Assembly: GCA_028065725.1 (NCBI GenBank)
Contig: JAPTVL010000242.1
Coordinates: forward strand, 1 to 24,978
Direction of reading: 5' to 3'
DNA length: 24,978 nt
From: Betaproteobacteria bacterium
GTDB taxonomy: Bacteria; Pseudomonadota; Gammaproteobacteria; Burkholderiales; Rhodocyclaceae
This document shows, in pieces, positions 1-7,743 of the stretch. Position numbers and translations under genes: made by a program. The notes under the pieces were generated by a model that saw nothing but the letters and a program-made list of their open reading frames with translations, did not search any database and was not told where the DNA came from. Numbering within the stretch: position 1 is the first letter of the stretch; every line of letters starts with the position of its first letter.

Positions 1-108
1 ATGGATTTTTTCGTCAGGCTAGGCGCAGACCCGCAGCCGTATGGGGTATACGGCAAGGGGCTGCAACGACGCATGGCGGAAAAAGACGCTGTTTCATGTT
101 TCGTTATT
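1..108. repeat. Hairpin-bearing intergenic element (REP-like candidate)
   Basis: This non-coding stretch holds a perfect 7-bp stem, GCCGTAT (36-42) and ATACGGC (48-54), around a 5-base loop. It is flanked by a T-run followed by CGTC near the left edge and by GGAAAAAGACG near position 78. The layout (terminal T/A runs with GACG/CGTC, central palindrome) resembles short extragenic repeats that I recall from betaproteobacterial genomes. Only one copy is present here, so repetitiveness is not shown. A 39-codon plus-strand frame (1-120) is open from the window edge but looks fortuitous. Confidence 0.3.
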
Positions 109-122
109 TTTGGTTCGTGACA

Positions 123-284
123 CTAGGCTTTGCGTTCCAGCGTAATGCCAACCAGCTCGATGACCACCCCCAGCGCAAGCACCGCCAGCCCGGCCCATAT
201 TTCTGGCGCCAGATACATCAGCACACCGCCAAGCACCACCAGAAACATGGCCAGTACACGCCTCGAACGCCGCTTTCTCAACAT
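123..284 (-). CDS. Small two-helix membrane protein, 53 aa
   Basis: The predicted protein begins MLRKRRSRRVL and continues with two hydrophobic stretches separated by a short APEIW turn, ending in LERKA. The strongly basic N-terminus followed by a first helix (about residues 11-26) and a second (about 30-48) suggests an inner-membrane hairpin with both ends in the cytoplasm. A GAGGA Shine-Dalgarno sequence sits 8 bases before the ATG. It lies 27 bases downstream of the stop of the 166-residue acidic protein on the same strand, so the two are probably cotranscribed. I do not recognise a named family and assign no function. The start, ribosome site and hydrophobicity pattern support a real gene despite its size. 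Confidence 0.6.
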   Translation of the reverse strand: MLRKRRSRRVLAMFLVVLGGVLMYLAPEIWAGLAVLALGVVIELVGITLERKA

Positions 285-311
285 GCTGATGTTCCTCGTG
301 CAGCGGGGCCG

Positions 312-812
312 CTATTCGTAGCGTATGAATTCTTCGGCGAGCGTGTCTGCGCCAAACTGTTCGATCAGCGCCTCGATCTCCGACAACAGCGTGTCGTCCT
401 CGTCGTCTTCCAGGACGCCGTCGCCCACCAGACGCGCGCCCAGCCCGGCAAGGAGGGCCTCCCGGATCACCGCAAGCGTAGGCGGATTTTCACGGTTCTC
501 GTCGCTCGCCACCGTCTCGATCGCGCGCGAAAGAGGTTCGCTGGCGTTGGCCTGCACGAAATCGACCGCAAGCGCGCCTCCTCCGAACTCCTCGATGAAG
601 GCGTCCAGTTCGTCGAGGAGCGATTCGCTGATGTCAAAGTGATGCAATCGCTCGGCCTCTTTGAAATCGTTCGGCAGCAGATCGGCGAGAAAGCGCCGCA
701 CCGCAATCAGCGTGACCGGTTGCTCGCACTCCGGATTGCGGATCCGGCTATTGAGCAGTGCCGACAACTGGGGGCTGACGCGGCTGGCAATATCGATGGA
801 ATTACGGGTCAT
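312..812 (-). CDS. Acidic hypothetical protein with two repeated modules, 166 aa
   Basis: No known family is recognised. The start is the ATG at 810-812, preceded by AGGAAG; an open frame extends further upstream but has no better start. The protein is acidic and contains two related modules. Residues about 32-86 run from PVTLIAVRRFLADLL to LLDELDAFIEEFGGGALAVDF; residues about 110-163 run from PPTLAVIREALLAGL to LLSEIEALIEQFGADTLAEEF. This implies an internal tandem duplication of an all-helical unit of about 55 residues. No signal peptide or membrane segment is seen, so it is probably cytoplasmic. It precedes the 53-residue membrane protein in the same transcription direction. Confidence 0.7.
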   Translation of the reverse strand: MTRNSIDIASRVSPQLSALLNSRIRNPECEQPVTLIAVRRFLADLLPNDFKEAERLHHFDISESLLDELDAFIEEFGGGALAVDFVQANASEPLSRAIETVASDENRENPPTLAVIREALLAGLGARLVGDGVLEDDEDDTLLSEIEALIEQFGADTLAEEFIRYE

Positions 813-979
813 GGCGCTTCCTGCCTGTTGATGCCCTGTAGGGCGAAAGGTGAATGTCGATTTCTCACTGCCTACTTCAATGTATAGCAGATGGTCTTCC
901 GGGCTGGCGCCATGGCAGCGGGCATGCATTTGATCAACATCGGCGTACAGGCATGCGGCTCACTGCTTATCATTAGGCG

Positions 980-2014
980 ATGGACCACACGCATTCAGCC
1001 CAGGCTTCACCCCCCCTGGAAACCAGCCTCGCCTTTCTTCGGCGGCCGGACGCCTATCCGGAGGCGACCTCGCGGGTGGATGCGGTGGAAACCCACATGT
1101 CCTGGGTCTTTCTCACCGACACGCATGCCTACAAGCTGAAGAAACCGGTGCGCTACCCCTATCTCGATTTCAGCACACCCGAGGCCCGGCGCCTGGATTG
1201 CGCGGAGGAAGTGCGGCTCAACCGCCGTCTGGCCGCCGAGGTCTACCTCGGCGTGATGCCGCTGGTGCTCGATGCCAAGGGGGGGCTGCATCTGGGCGGG
1301 GAAGGGGAGACGGTGGACTGGCTGGTGCGGATGCGGCGGCTGCCGGCGGATCGCATGCTCGATCAGCTGCTCCATCGCGGGGCCGCCGAACAGGCAAAAA
1401 TCATCCAGCTGGCGCGTCGGCTTGCCGGTTTCTATGCCGAAGCTGCTGCAGAGGGCATCGCGCCCGAGGCCTACCGGCAGGATCTGGCCAGGCGGATCGA
1501 GGACAACCTGCACGAGATTGCCAGCCCGGAGTTCGGCCTCGCCCCGGACCTGCCGCAGCACCTTGCCCGCCTCCAGTTGGGCTTCCTGCAAGGCCACGCA
1601 GAACTGTTCGATACTCGCGTACGCCAGGGCCGCATCGTCGAAGGGCACGGCGACCTGCGTCCGGAACATGTGTGCCTGCTGGCGGAGCCGGTCGTCATCG
1701 ATTGCCTGGAATTCAAGCGCGATTTCCGCATCCTCGATCCGGCCGACGAGCTGGGTTACCTGGCGCTGGAATGCGAGCGGCTGCACGCCCCGCAGGTGGG
1801 GCGCTGGCTGCTGGAAGCCTATCGCGAGGCGAGCGGCGATGCCCCGCCTGAGGCGCTGATCCACTTCTACCAGAGCTGCCGGGCGGTGCTGCGCGCCAAG
1901 CTCGTCCTGTGGCACCTGCGCGACGACGGGCGGCATCCGCCGGGCAAATGGGTCGCAACGGCCAGGGAGTATCTCGAACTGGCGCGGCAGCATGCCGAAC
2001 GGGTCGGGAGCTGA
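980..2014 (+). CDS. Aminoglycoside phosphotransferase-like kinase (COG2187 N-terminal type)
   Basis: The 344-residue protein has the choline kinase/aminoglycoside phosphotransferase fold signature HGDLRPEHV near residue 225, which contains the catalytic Asp of the Brenner-type loop, followed by VIDCLEFKRDFRILDPADELG, the metal-binding region. An N-terminal TDTHAYKLKKPVRYPYLDFST segment matches the ATP-binding lysine region of COG2187 proteins. Many COG2187 proteins carry an extra C-terminal P-loop kinase domain; here that domain is absent and the protein ends soon after the phosphotransferase domain. The substrate is unknown and antibiotic resistance should not be inferred. It ends 3 bases before the stop codon of the convergent PRPP synthase gene. 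The Shine-Dalgarno site before the ATG is weak. Confidence 0.8.
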   Translation: MDHTHSAQASPPLETSLAFLRRPDAYPEATSRVDAVETHMSWVFLTDTHAYKLKKPVRYPYLDFSTPEARRLDCAEEVRLNRRLAAEVYLGVMPLVLDAKGGLHLGGEGETVDWLVRMRRLPADRMLDQLLHRGAAEQAKIIQLARRLAGFYAEAAAEGIAPEAYRQDLARRIEDNLHEIASPEFGLAPDLPQHLARLQLGFLQGHAELFDTRVRQGRIVEGHGDLRPEHVCLLAEPVVIDCLEFKRDFRILDPADELGYLALECERLHAPQVGRWLLEAYREASGDAPPEALIHFYQSCRAVLRAKLVLWHLRDDGRHPPGKWVATAREYLELARQHAERVGS

Positions 2015-2017
2015 CGC

Positions 2018-3004
2018 TCAGTCCTGCAGCAGTTCGACCAATGAACCGCCGCTGTGGAGGCGGCGGATGGCTTCGGCAAACAGGGGCGCCGAATCCAGCA
2101 CCTCGACCCGGCTTTCCAGCAGCGCAGGCGGCAGACGGAAGGGCGGAACGGAGTCGGCGACCAGCACTTTCTCCAGGGCCGGGTCGGCCAGCACCGCGGC
2201 CGCTGCGCCGGTGAACATGCCGTGGCTTGCTGCGGCGAAAACCCGCCTGGCCCCCAGCGTCCTGCAGGCGGCAGCGGCCCGCGCCAGGGTGGTGCCGCTG
2301 CCGATGAGGTCGTCGATGATGATCGCGGTCCTGCCGTCGACTTCGCCCACCACCGCCTCGCCGGACACCACGCCTTCGCTGCGGCGTTTTTCCATGAAGG
2401 CGGAACCGACAGGACGGCCGAGCGCGCGGGCGAGGGAATCGCGAAACGCATCCGCCCGCTTGACGCCGCCTGCGTCCGGCGACACCACCGCGACGTCATC
2501 TTCCTGCAGCCGGGATGCGAACCATTCGACGAACAGGCCGCGGGCCTCCAGATGCTCGGCCGGGATGCGGAAGGCATTCTGATAGGCGGCCAGGTTGTGC
2601 ACGTCCAGCGTCACCATCCGGTCGGTGCCCACCGCCTCGAACAGTTGGGCGACATAGCGGCTGCCGACCGGATCGCGCGGCTTGGTGCGGCGGTCCTTGC
2701 GGGAGTAGGCCAGATAGGGGCACACCGCAGTGACCCGGGCGGCCGAGGCGTCTTTCAGGGCGCCGACGAAAAACAGCAGCCGGATCAGCTTGTCGTTGGC
2801 GCTGATGCCCGGTTCGCCGTACAGCGAGTGAATCACGTACACGTCCCGGCCGCGCACGTTTTCCAGCGGCCGCGCCTTGTGCTCGCCGTCCTCGAACTCG
2901 CGCTCCTCGTGGCGGGCAAGCGTCAGCCCCAGTGCTTCAGCCACCCGCTCGCCATAGGCACGGCTGGCGTCAAGCGCGAACAGGCAAAGCTCATTCCCGG
3001 TCAT
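2018..3004 (-). CDS. prs: Ribose-phosphate pyrophosphokinase (PRPP synthase) homologue
   Basis: This 328-residue cytoplasmic protein is a PRPP synthase, which transfers diphosphate from ATP to ribose 5-phosphate. Visible hallmarks in order are the [10 protein letters not shown] segment near residues 37-46, the flexible-loop motif [12 protein letters not shown] near 100, [11 protein letters not shown] near 174, and the PRPP-binding loop [18 protein letters not shown] stretch ([13 protein letters not shown]) near 227. Its length is close to the usual 310-320. The gene is divergent from the nicotinamide salvage genes, whose product NAPRTase consumes PRPP, suggesting a dedicated PRPP supply. Its sequence is far enough from the housekeeping enzyme that I read it as a paralogue rather than the essential copy; that is an inference. 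A GAGGAG-like ribosome site precedes the ATG. Confidence 0.9.
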   Translation of the reverse strand: MTGNELCLFALDASRAYGERVAEALGLTLARHEEREFEDGEHKARPLENVRGRDVYVIHSLYGEPGISANDKLIRLLFFVGALKDASAARVTAVCPYLAYSRKDRRTKPRDPVGSRYVAQLFEAVGTDRMVTLDVHNLAAYQNAFRIPAEHLEARGLFVEWFASRLQEDDVAVVSPDAGGVKRADAFRDSLARALGRPVGSAFMEKRRSEGVVSGEAVVGEVDGRTAIIIDDLIGSGTTLARAAAACRTLGARRVFAAASHGMFTGAAAAVLADPALEKVLVADSVPPFRLPPALLESRVEVLDSAPLFAEAIRRLHSGGSLVELLQD

Positions 3005-3032
3005 CGAACGGTCTCCTCGCTGTTTCAGGATG

Positions 3033-3058
3033 CTGGCATCGTTTTAATAATATGCCAG
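3033..3058. promoter_or_regulatory. Inverted repeat in the divergent prs/pnc promoter region
   Basis: A perfect 7-bp inverted repeat, CTGGCAT-N12-ATGCCAG, lies in the 94-base divergent gap between the PRPP synthase start and the 56-residue ORF. Its spacer is AT-rich (TTTTAATAATAT core) in an otherwise GC-rich region. This fits an operator overlapping a -10 region that serves one or both genes. No regulator is identified. Confidence 0.35.
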
Positions 3059-3098
3059 ACTGAAAAAAGGCGTCGGCCCACAAGAAAGGCAAGCAAGC

Positions 3099-3269
3099 AT
3101 GGAACCCAAGGAATGTTTTTACAGGGAGCAGTTTGGCTACTGCTGGCAGGAGGATGGCAAGTGGCTGTTTCAGGCGGTGGATGTGACCGAAGCGCCGGTG
3201 GGCGAGCCCGTCAAGGTCGAGCTGGGGGACATTGTCTTCCACCATGATCAGGATGAAGAGTTGCATTAG
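3099..3269 (+). CDS. Small acidic protein of unknown function, 56 aa
   Basis: The predicted protein begins MEPKECFYREQFGYCW and ends HHDQDEELH. It contains two cysteines, several aromatic residues and a run of acidic residues, with no signal peptide or membrane helix. An AAGAAAGG purine-rich stretch sits about 10 bases before the ATG. It is the first plus-strand frame after the divergent promoter region and precedes nicotinamidase by 74 bases. I do not recognise a family. Codon usage is like the neighbours (third-position G/C is favoured), which supports coding. It could be a small regulatory or accessory protein; no function is assigned. Confidence 0.55.
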   Translation: MEPKECFYREQFGYCWQEDGKWLFQAVDVTEAPVGEPVKVELGDIVFHHDQDEELH

Positions 3270-3343
3270 CGCGCGTTGATCCCGGATATCCCGGCACGCG
3301 CCACTCGACGCACGCCTGCATCGGAGCCGAGAGGAAAGTCGAC

Positions 3344-3958
3344 ATGAACGCTGCAACGAAATCATCTGATCTGCAACGCTGGCATCTGCAGCCGGGTGAC
3401 GTGTTGCTGGTCACGGACATCCAGAACGATTTCCTGCCGGGCGGCAGCCTGGCAGTGGCGGGCGGCGGCGAGGTCGTGCCCGTGCTCAACCGGTATATCG
3501 ACGCTTTCCTGGCGCAGGACCTGCCCGTGTATGCCACCCGCGACTGGCATCCCGAGGGGCATTGTTCCTTTCACGCACAAGGGGGGCCGTGGCCGGTCCA
3601 CTGCGTGGCGGGCACGCACGGCGCGGCGTTCGCCTCGACGCTCAGCTTGCCCCCTGGCACCACGGTGATCTCCAAGGCGACTTTGCAGGATCAGGAAGCC
3701 TATTCCAGCTTTCAGGGAACCGACCTGGACAGCCGCCTGCATGCAGCCGGCATCCGCCGGCTGTTCATCGGCGGGCTGACGACGGATTACTGCGTGCTCA
3801 GTACGGTGCGGGATGCCCGCCGGCTCGGTTACGACGTATTCGTTCTGGCCGATGCGATTCGTGCGGTGAACGTCCAGCCCGGCGACGGGCAGCGCGCCGA
3901 GGAGGAAATGGCCGGCCTCGGCGCGCAGCGCATCACGCTGAATGGCCTGTCTGCATGA
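3344..3958 (+). CDS. pncA: Nicotinamidase (isochorismatase superfamily)
   Basis: This 204-residue hydrolase should convert nicotinamide to nicotinate and ammonia in the cytoplasm, the first step of NAD salvage. The catalytic triad is complete: Asp25 in VTDIQNDF, Lys111 in ISKAT, and nucleophile Cys150 in TTDYCV. Metal ligands Asp67, His69 and His73 are present in RDWHPEGH. The cis-peptide region GGLTTDYC is intact. An AGAGGAAAG ribosome site precedes the ATG. Its stop codon overlaps the start of nicotinate phosphoribosyltransferase by four bases (ATGA), a sign of translational coupling with the next enzyme of the pathway. Confidence 0.93.
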   Translation: MNAATKSSDLQRWHLQPGDVLLVTDIQNDFLPGGSLAVAGGGEVVPVLNRYIDAFLAQDLPVYATRDWHPEGHCSFHAQGGPWPVHCVAGTHGAAFASTLSLPPGTTVISKATLQDQEAYSSFQGTDLDSRLHAAGIRRLFIGGLTTDYCVLSTVRDARRLGYDVFVLADAIRAVNVQPGDGQRAEEEMAGLGAQRITLNGLSA

Positions 3959-5286
3959 ATTCTGGGACCAGTATTCTTCTCACCGACCTCTATCAGCTCA
4001 CCATGCTGCAGGGCTATCACGACACCGGCATGCAGGAGACCGCGGTGTTCGAGTTCTTCGTGCGCAGGCTGCGTCCGGGGCGCGGTTTTCTGCTGGCGGC
4101 GGGGCTCGAGCAATCGCTGGAATTTTTCGAGCAGCTGCGCTTCACCCACGGGGAACTGGAATGGCTGGCGTCGACCCAACGCTTCAGCAAGGATTTCCTC
4201 GCCTCGCTGGAAGCGCTGCGCTTCACCGGCGACGTGCACGCCATGCCCGAAGGTACGGTGTTCTTCCCCAACGAGCCGATCCTGCGCGTGACCGCGCCCA
4301 TTGCGCAGGCGCAACTGGTGGAGACGCGTTTGATCAACCTGTTGCATTTCGAGACCCTGATCGCCTCCAAGGCTGCGTGCTCGGTGCTGATGGCGCCCGA
4401 CAAGCTGCTGGTGGACTTCGGGCTGCGCCGCGCCCACGGGGCAGAGGCGGGCCTCCTGGCGGCGCGCGCGAGCTACATCGCCGGTTTTTCCGGAACCTCG
4501 ACGGTGCTGGCCGGCGAGCAGTTCGGCATCCCGCTGTTCGGCACCATGGCGCATTCCTTCATCCAGGCGCACGATGACGAGGCGCTGGCCTTCGAACATT
4601 TCGCCCATGCGCAGCCAGAGAATGTGGTGCTGCTGATCGACACCTGGGACACCGAGGCAGCGGCGCACAAGGTGGTGGCGCTGGCACCGAAGCTGGCGCA
4701 TGCCGGCATCCGCATCAAGGGGGTGCGCATCGATTCCGGCGACCTCGCCGAGCATGCACGCCGGGTGCGGGCCATCCTCGACGCGGGCGGCCTGAATCAC
4801 GTCATCATCTTCGCCAGCGGCGACCTCGACGAATATGCGCTGCGCGACATGCTGGCCGCCGGCGTGCCGGTGGACGGCTTCGGCGTCGGCACCCACCTGG
4901 ATACCTCGAGCGACCAGCCTTATCTGGACTGCGCCTACAAGCTGCAGGAATACGCCGGCCGCGCGCGCCGCAAGCGCTCCGAAGGCAAGGCGACCTGGCC
5001 CGGGCGCAAGCAGGTATACCGCCGCCTTGACGCCGAAGGCCGCATGGCCGGGGATGTGGTGACGCTGGAGGGCGACGACCAGCCGGGCGAGCCGCTGCTC
5101 GAACCGGTGATGCGCGGGGGACGCCGCCTGGGGGCCGCGCAGCCCCTGGCGGATGTCCGGCGCCGCACTGCCGGGAACCTGGCCCGCTTGCCGCACGCGC
5201 TGCGCCGTCTGGAGGAATTCGAATACCGAGTAGAGATTGCCCCTGCGCTGCACCAGCTCGCGGCGCAGGTCGACCAGCATTCATGA
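3955..5286 (+). CDS. pncB: Nicotinate phosphoribosyltransferase
   Basis: The 443-residue enzyme joins nicotinate and PRPP to give nicotinate mononucleotide, with ATP hydrolysis stimulating the reaction. The start is the ATG overlapping the nicotinamidase stop; the same frame is open further upstream, but that part is a shadow of pncA. Family features are the N-terminal LLTDLYQLTMLQGY, the FGTMAHSFIQ segment near residue 200, RIDSGDLAEHARRVR near 258, and the phosphate-binding GFGVGTHLDTS near 310. It resembles the shorter NAPRTase subfamily rather than the E. coli PncB type. Together with the upstream nicotinamidase and divergent PRPP synthase it forms a nicotinamide-to-NaMN module. Confidence 0.92.
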   Translation: MNSGTSILLTDLYQLTMLQGYHDTGMQETAVFEFFVRRLRPGRGFLLAAGLEQSLEFFEQLRFTHGELEWLASTQRFSKDFLASLEALRFTGDVHAMPEGTVFFPNEPILRVTAPIAQAQLVETRLINLLHFETLIASKAACSVLMAPDKLLVDFGLRRAHGAEAGLLAARASYIAGFSGTSTVLAGEQFGIPLFGTMAHSFIQAHDDEALAFEHFAHAQPENVVLLIDTWDTEAAAHKVVALAPKLAHAGIRIKGVRIDSGDLAEHARRVRAILDAGGLNHVIIFASGDLDEYALRDMLAAGVPVDGFGVGTHLDTSSDQPYLDCAYKLQEYAGRARRKRSEGKATWPGRKQVYRRLDAEGRMAGDVVTLEGDDQPGEPLLEPVMRGGRRLGAAQPLADVRRRTAGNLARLPHALRRLEEFEYRVEIAPALHQLAAQVDQHS

Positions 5287-5307
5287 CCCACAAGAGCGAC
5301 CCAAAAA

Positions 5308-7743
5308 ATGACGCCCAACCCGCCGCTTTCCCCCGACCGCCTGTATCGCCCCTGCGATACCGCCCGCTTCACCTTCACGACCACCGCCGAGCTCGACGAT
5401 CTGAATGAAGGCATCGGCCAGATACGCGCGATCGAGGCGGCGCATTTTGGCATCGGCATGCGCCATGCCGGCTACAACCTCTACGTCATGGGGCAGCCCG
5501 GCAGCGGCAAGCGCACCCTGATCCGCCAGTTGCTCGACCAGCGTGTGGCGGAGGAGGCGAAGCCGTCCGACTGGTGCTATGTCCACAATTTCGGCCAGCC
5601 GCACAAGCCGCGCGCCATCCAGCTGCCGGCGGGCATGGGCGCGCGTCTGCGGGACGACATGCAGCAGCTGGTGGAGGAACTGCGGGCGACGATCCCGGCG
5701 GTGTTCGAGGGCGAGGACTACCGCCGTCGCCTCGCCCAGATCGACGAGGAGTACAGCGAACGCCAGACGCAGGCTTTCGGCACGGTGGGCGACGAGGCCA
5801 TCAAGCAGGGCGTCACCCTGCTGCGAACCCCGAACGGTTTTTCCTTTGCGCCGATCAAGGAAAACGAGGTGATGAGCCCGGAGGACTACGACAAGCTGCC
5901 GCCGGAAGAGAAAACGCGCATCGAGGAGGCCATCGGCAGGCTGCAGGATGAACTGGAGAAGGTCATGCACCAGGTCCATCAATGGCGGCGCGAGCGCATC
6001 GAGCGTGTGCGCAAGCTCAACGAAGAGGCGGTGCTGTTCGCCGTCGGCCATCTGATCGACGAACTGCGCAGCGCCTATGCGGATTTTCCGGTGGTCTGCA
6101 GCCACCTCAACGAGGTGCGGCAGAACGTCATCCAGAGCATGGATGAGTTCCGTCATCCCAAGGAGGGCCTGCCTGCGCTGGCCGCGCTCACCGCGCTGAC
6201 CGGCGAGGTGCCCAGTTTCAGCCGCTTTCTGGTCAATCTGCTGGTGGGCCGCGAGGCGGGGGAGGGCGCGCCGGTGGTCTACGAGGACCATCCCACCTTT
6301 CAGAACCTGCTGGGGCGGGTCGAGCACACCCCCCAGCTGGGCGCACTGGTCACCAACTTCCAGCTGATCAAGCCGGGCGCGCTGCATCAGGCCAACAGCG
6401 GCTACCTGCTGCTGGACGCCTTCAAGCTGCTGACCCAGCCGTTTTCCTGGGAGGGGCTGAAGCGCGCGCTGTCCACCCACGAGATCCGCATCGAGTCGCT
6501 CGGCCAGATGTACAGCCTGGTGAGCACGGTGTCGCTGGAGCCGGAGCCGATTCCGCTCGACGCCAAGGTGGTCCTGCTCGGCAACCGCATGCTGTATTAC
6601 CTGCTCGCCCAGTACGATCCGGAGTTCGGCGAGCTGTTCAAGGTGACGGCCGATTTCGAGGACGAGGTGGAACGCAGCGCCGACAACGATCTGCTGTACG
6701 CGCGGCTGATCGGCACGCTGGCGCGGCGCGAAAAGCTGCGACCGTTCGATCGCGGTGCCGTGGCGCGGGTGATCGAGCATAGCGCGCGCCGTGCCGAGGA
6801 TGCGCAGAAGCTGTCCACCCACGTCGAGAGCCTGGCCGACCTGGTGCGCCAGGCCGATTACTGGGCGGCCGCCGAAAAGCGCGAGGTGGTGGCGCGTGCC
6901 GACGTCGATCGCGCCATCGCCGCGCAGATCCGCCGTCTGGACCGCCTGCGCGAACGTTCGCACGAGGCCATCCTGCGCGGCATCCTGCATATCGACACCA
7001 CGGGCGAGGCGGTGGGGCAGATCAACGGCCTGTCCGTGTTCCAGCTCGGCGACTTCACCTTCGCCCAGCCGTCGCGCATCACCGCCAACACCCGGCTCGG
7101 CGAGGGCGAACTGATCGACATCCAGCGCGAGGTCAAGCTGGGCGGCTCGATCCACTCCAAGGGCGTGCTCATCCTGGCGTCCTTCCTCGCCTCCCGCTAC
7201 GCCGCCGAGCAGCCGCTGTCGCTGTCGGCCAGCATCACGTTCGAGCAGACCTACGGCCAGGTGGAGGGCGACAGCGCCTCGGTCGCGGAACTGTGCGCGC
7301 TCCTGTCTTCGCTGGCGAACGTGCCGATCCGGCAGGCGCTGGCGGTCACCGGATCGGTCGACCAGTTCGGGCGGGTGCAGGCGATCGGCGCGGTGAACGA
7401 CAAGATCGAGGGCTATTTCGATGTCTGCAGCATGCGCGGGCTCACCGGCGAGCAGGGCGTGCTGATCCCCGCTTCCAACGTCGCCCACCTGATGCTGCGC
7501 CAGGACGTGGTCGACGCGGCGGCAGCGGGACGTTTCCACCTCTACGCGGTGGACACGGTGGACGAGGCGCTCGAACTCCTGACCGGCATGCCCGTCGGCA
7601 CGCCGGAGGTGGATGGCAGCCTCAGCCAGCGCGTGGCCGCGCGCTTGAAGCATCTGGCCGAACTGCGGCGCGCGTTTGCCAGGAAATCCGGCACCGGAAA
7701 ATCCGGGCGCGGGTCGAACAACAGTCATGACGACAACGCCTGA
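5308..7743 (+). CDS. LonB/YcbZ-like ATP-dependent serine protease
   Basis: The 811-residue protein is a COG1067-type Lon family protease. A Walker A motif GQPGSGKRT lies at residues 62-70, followed by a long charged, probably coiled-coil insertion (about 150-260) and an AAA module. The C-terminal proteolytic domain carries Ser656 in GDSAS and Lys699 in VNDKIEG, 43 residues apart as in the Lon Ser-Lys dyad, so both functions look intact. No clear membrane segment is seen, unlike archaeal LonB. The gene follows nicotinate phosphoribosyltransferase by 21 bases and its last 17 bases overlap the universal stress gene, so all are probably cotranscribed. It should degrade damaged or regulatory proteins under stress; substrates are unknown. 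Confidence 0.9.
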   Translation: MTPNPPLSPDRLYRPCDTARFTFTTTAELDDLNEGIGQIRAIEAAHFGIGMRHAGYNLYVMGQPGSGKRTLIRQLLDQRVAEEAKPSDWCYVHNFGQPHKPRAIQLPAGMGARLRDDMQQLVEELRATIPAVFEGEDYRRRLAQIDEEYSERQTQAFGTVGDEAIKQGVTLLRTPNGFSFAPIKENEVMSPEDYDKLPPEEKTRIEEAIGRLQDELEKVMHQVHQWRRERIERVRKLNEEAVLFAVGHLIDELRSAYADFPVVCSHLNEVRQNVIQSMDEFRHPKEGLPALAALTALTGEVPSFSRFLVNLLVGREAGEGAPVVYEDHPTFQNLLGRVEHTPQLGALVTNFQLIKPGALHQANSGYLLLDAFKLLTQPFSWEGLKRALSTHEIRIESLGQMYSLVSTVSLEPEPIPLDAKVVLLGNRMLYYLLAQYDPEFGELFKVTADFEDEVERSADNDLLYARLIGTLARREKLRPFDRGAVARVIEHSARRAEDAQKLSTHVESLADLVRQADYWAAAEKREVVARADVDRAIAAQIRRLDRLRERSHEAILRGILHIDTTGEAVGQINGLSVFQLGDFTFAQPSRITANTRLGEGELIDIQREVKLGGSIHSKGVLILASFLASRYAAEQPLSLSASITFEQTYGQVEGDSASVAELCALLSSLANVPIRQALAVTGSVDQFGRVQAIGAVNDKIEGYFDVCSMRGLTGEQGVLIPASNVAHLMLRQDVVDAAAAGRFHLYAVDTVDEALELLTGMPVGTPEVDGSLSQRVAARLKHLAELRRAFARKSGTGKSGRGSNNSHDDNA

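Noticed and set aside
980..2014. Antibiotic resistance phosphotransferase
   Set aside because: The HGDLRPEHV motif fits COG2187 kinase-like proteins of unknown substrate; there is no resistance-gene context.
3562..3954. N-terminal extension of nicotinate phosphoribosyltransferase
   Set aside because: This part overlaps pncA in another frame and has no NAPRTase similarity; the ATG at 3955 matches the family start.
3829..5280. Minus-strand 483-codon frame opposite nicotinate phosphoribosyltransferase
   Set aside because: It mirrors a well-supported coding gene and has no motif of its own.
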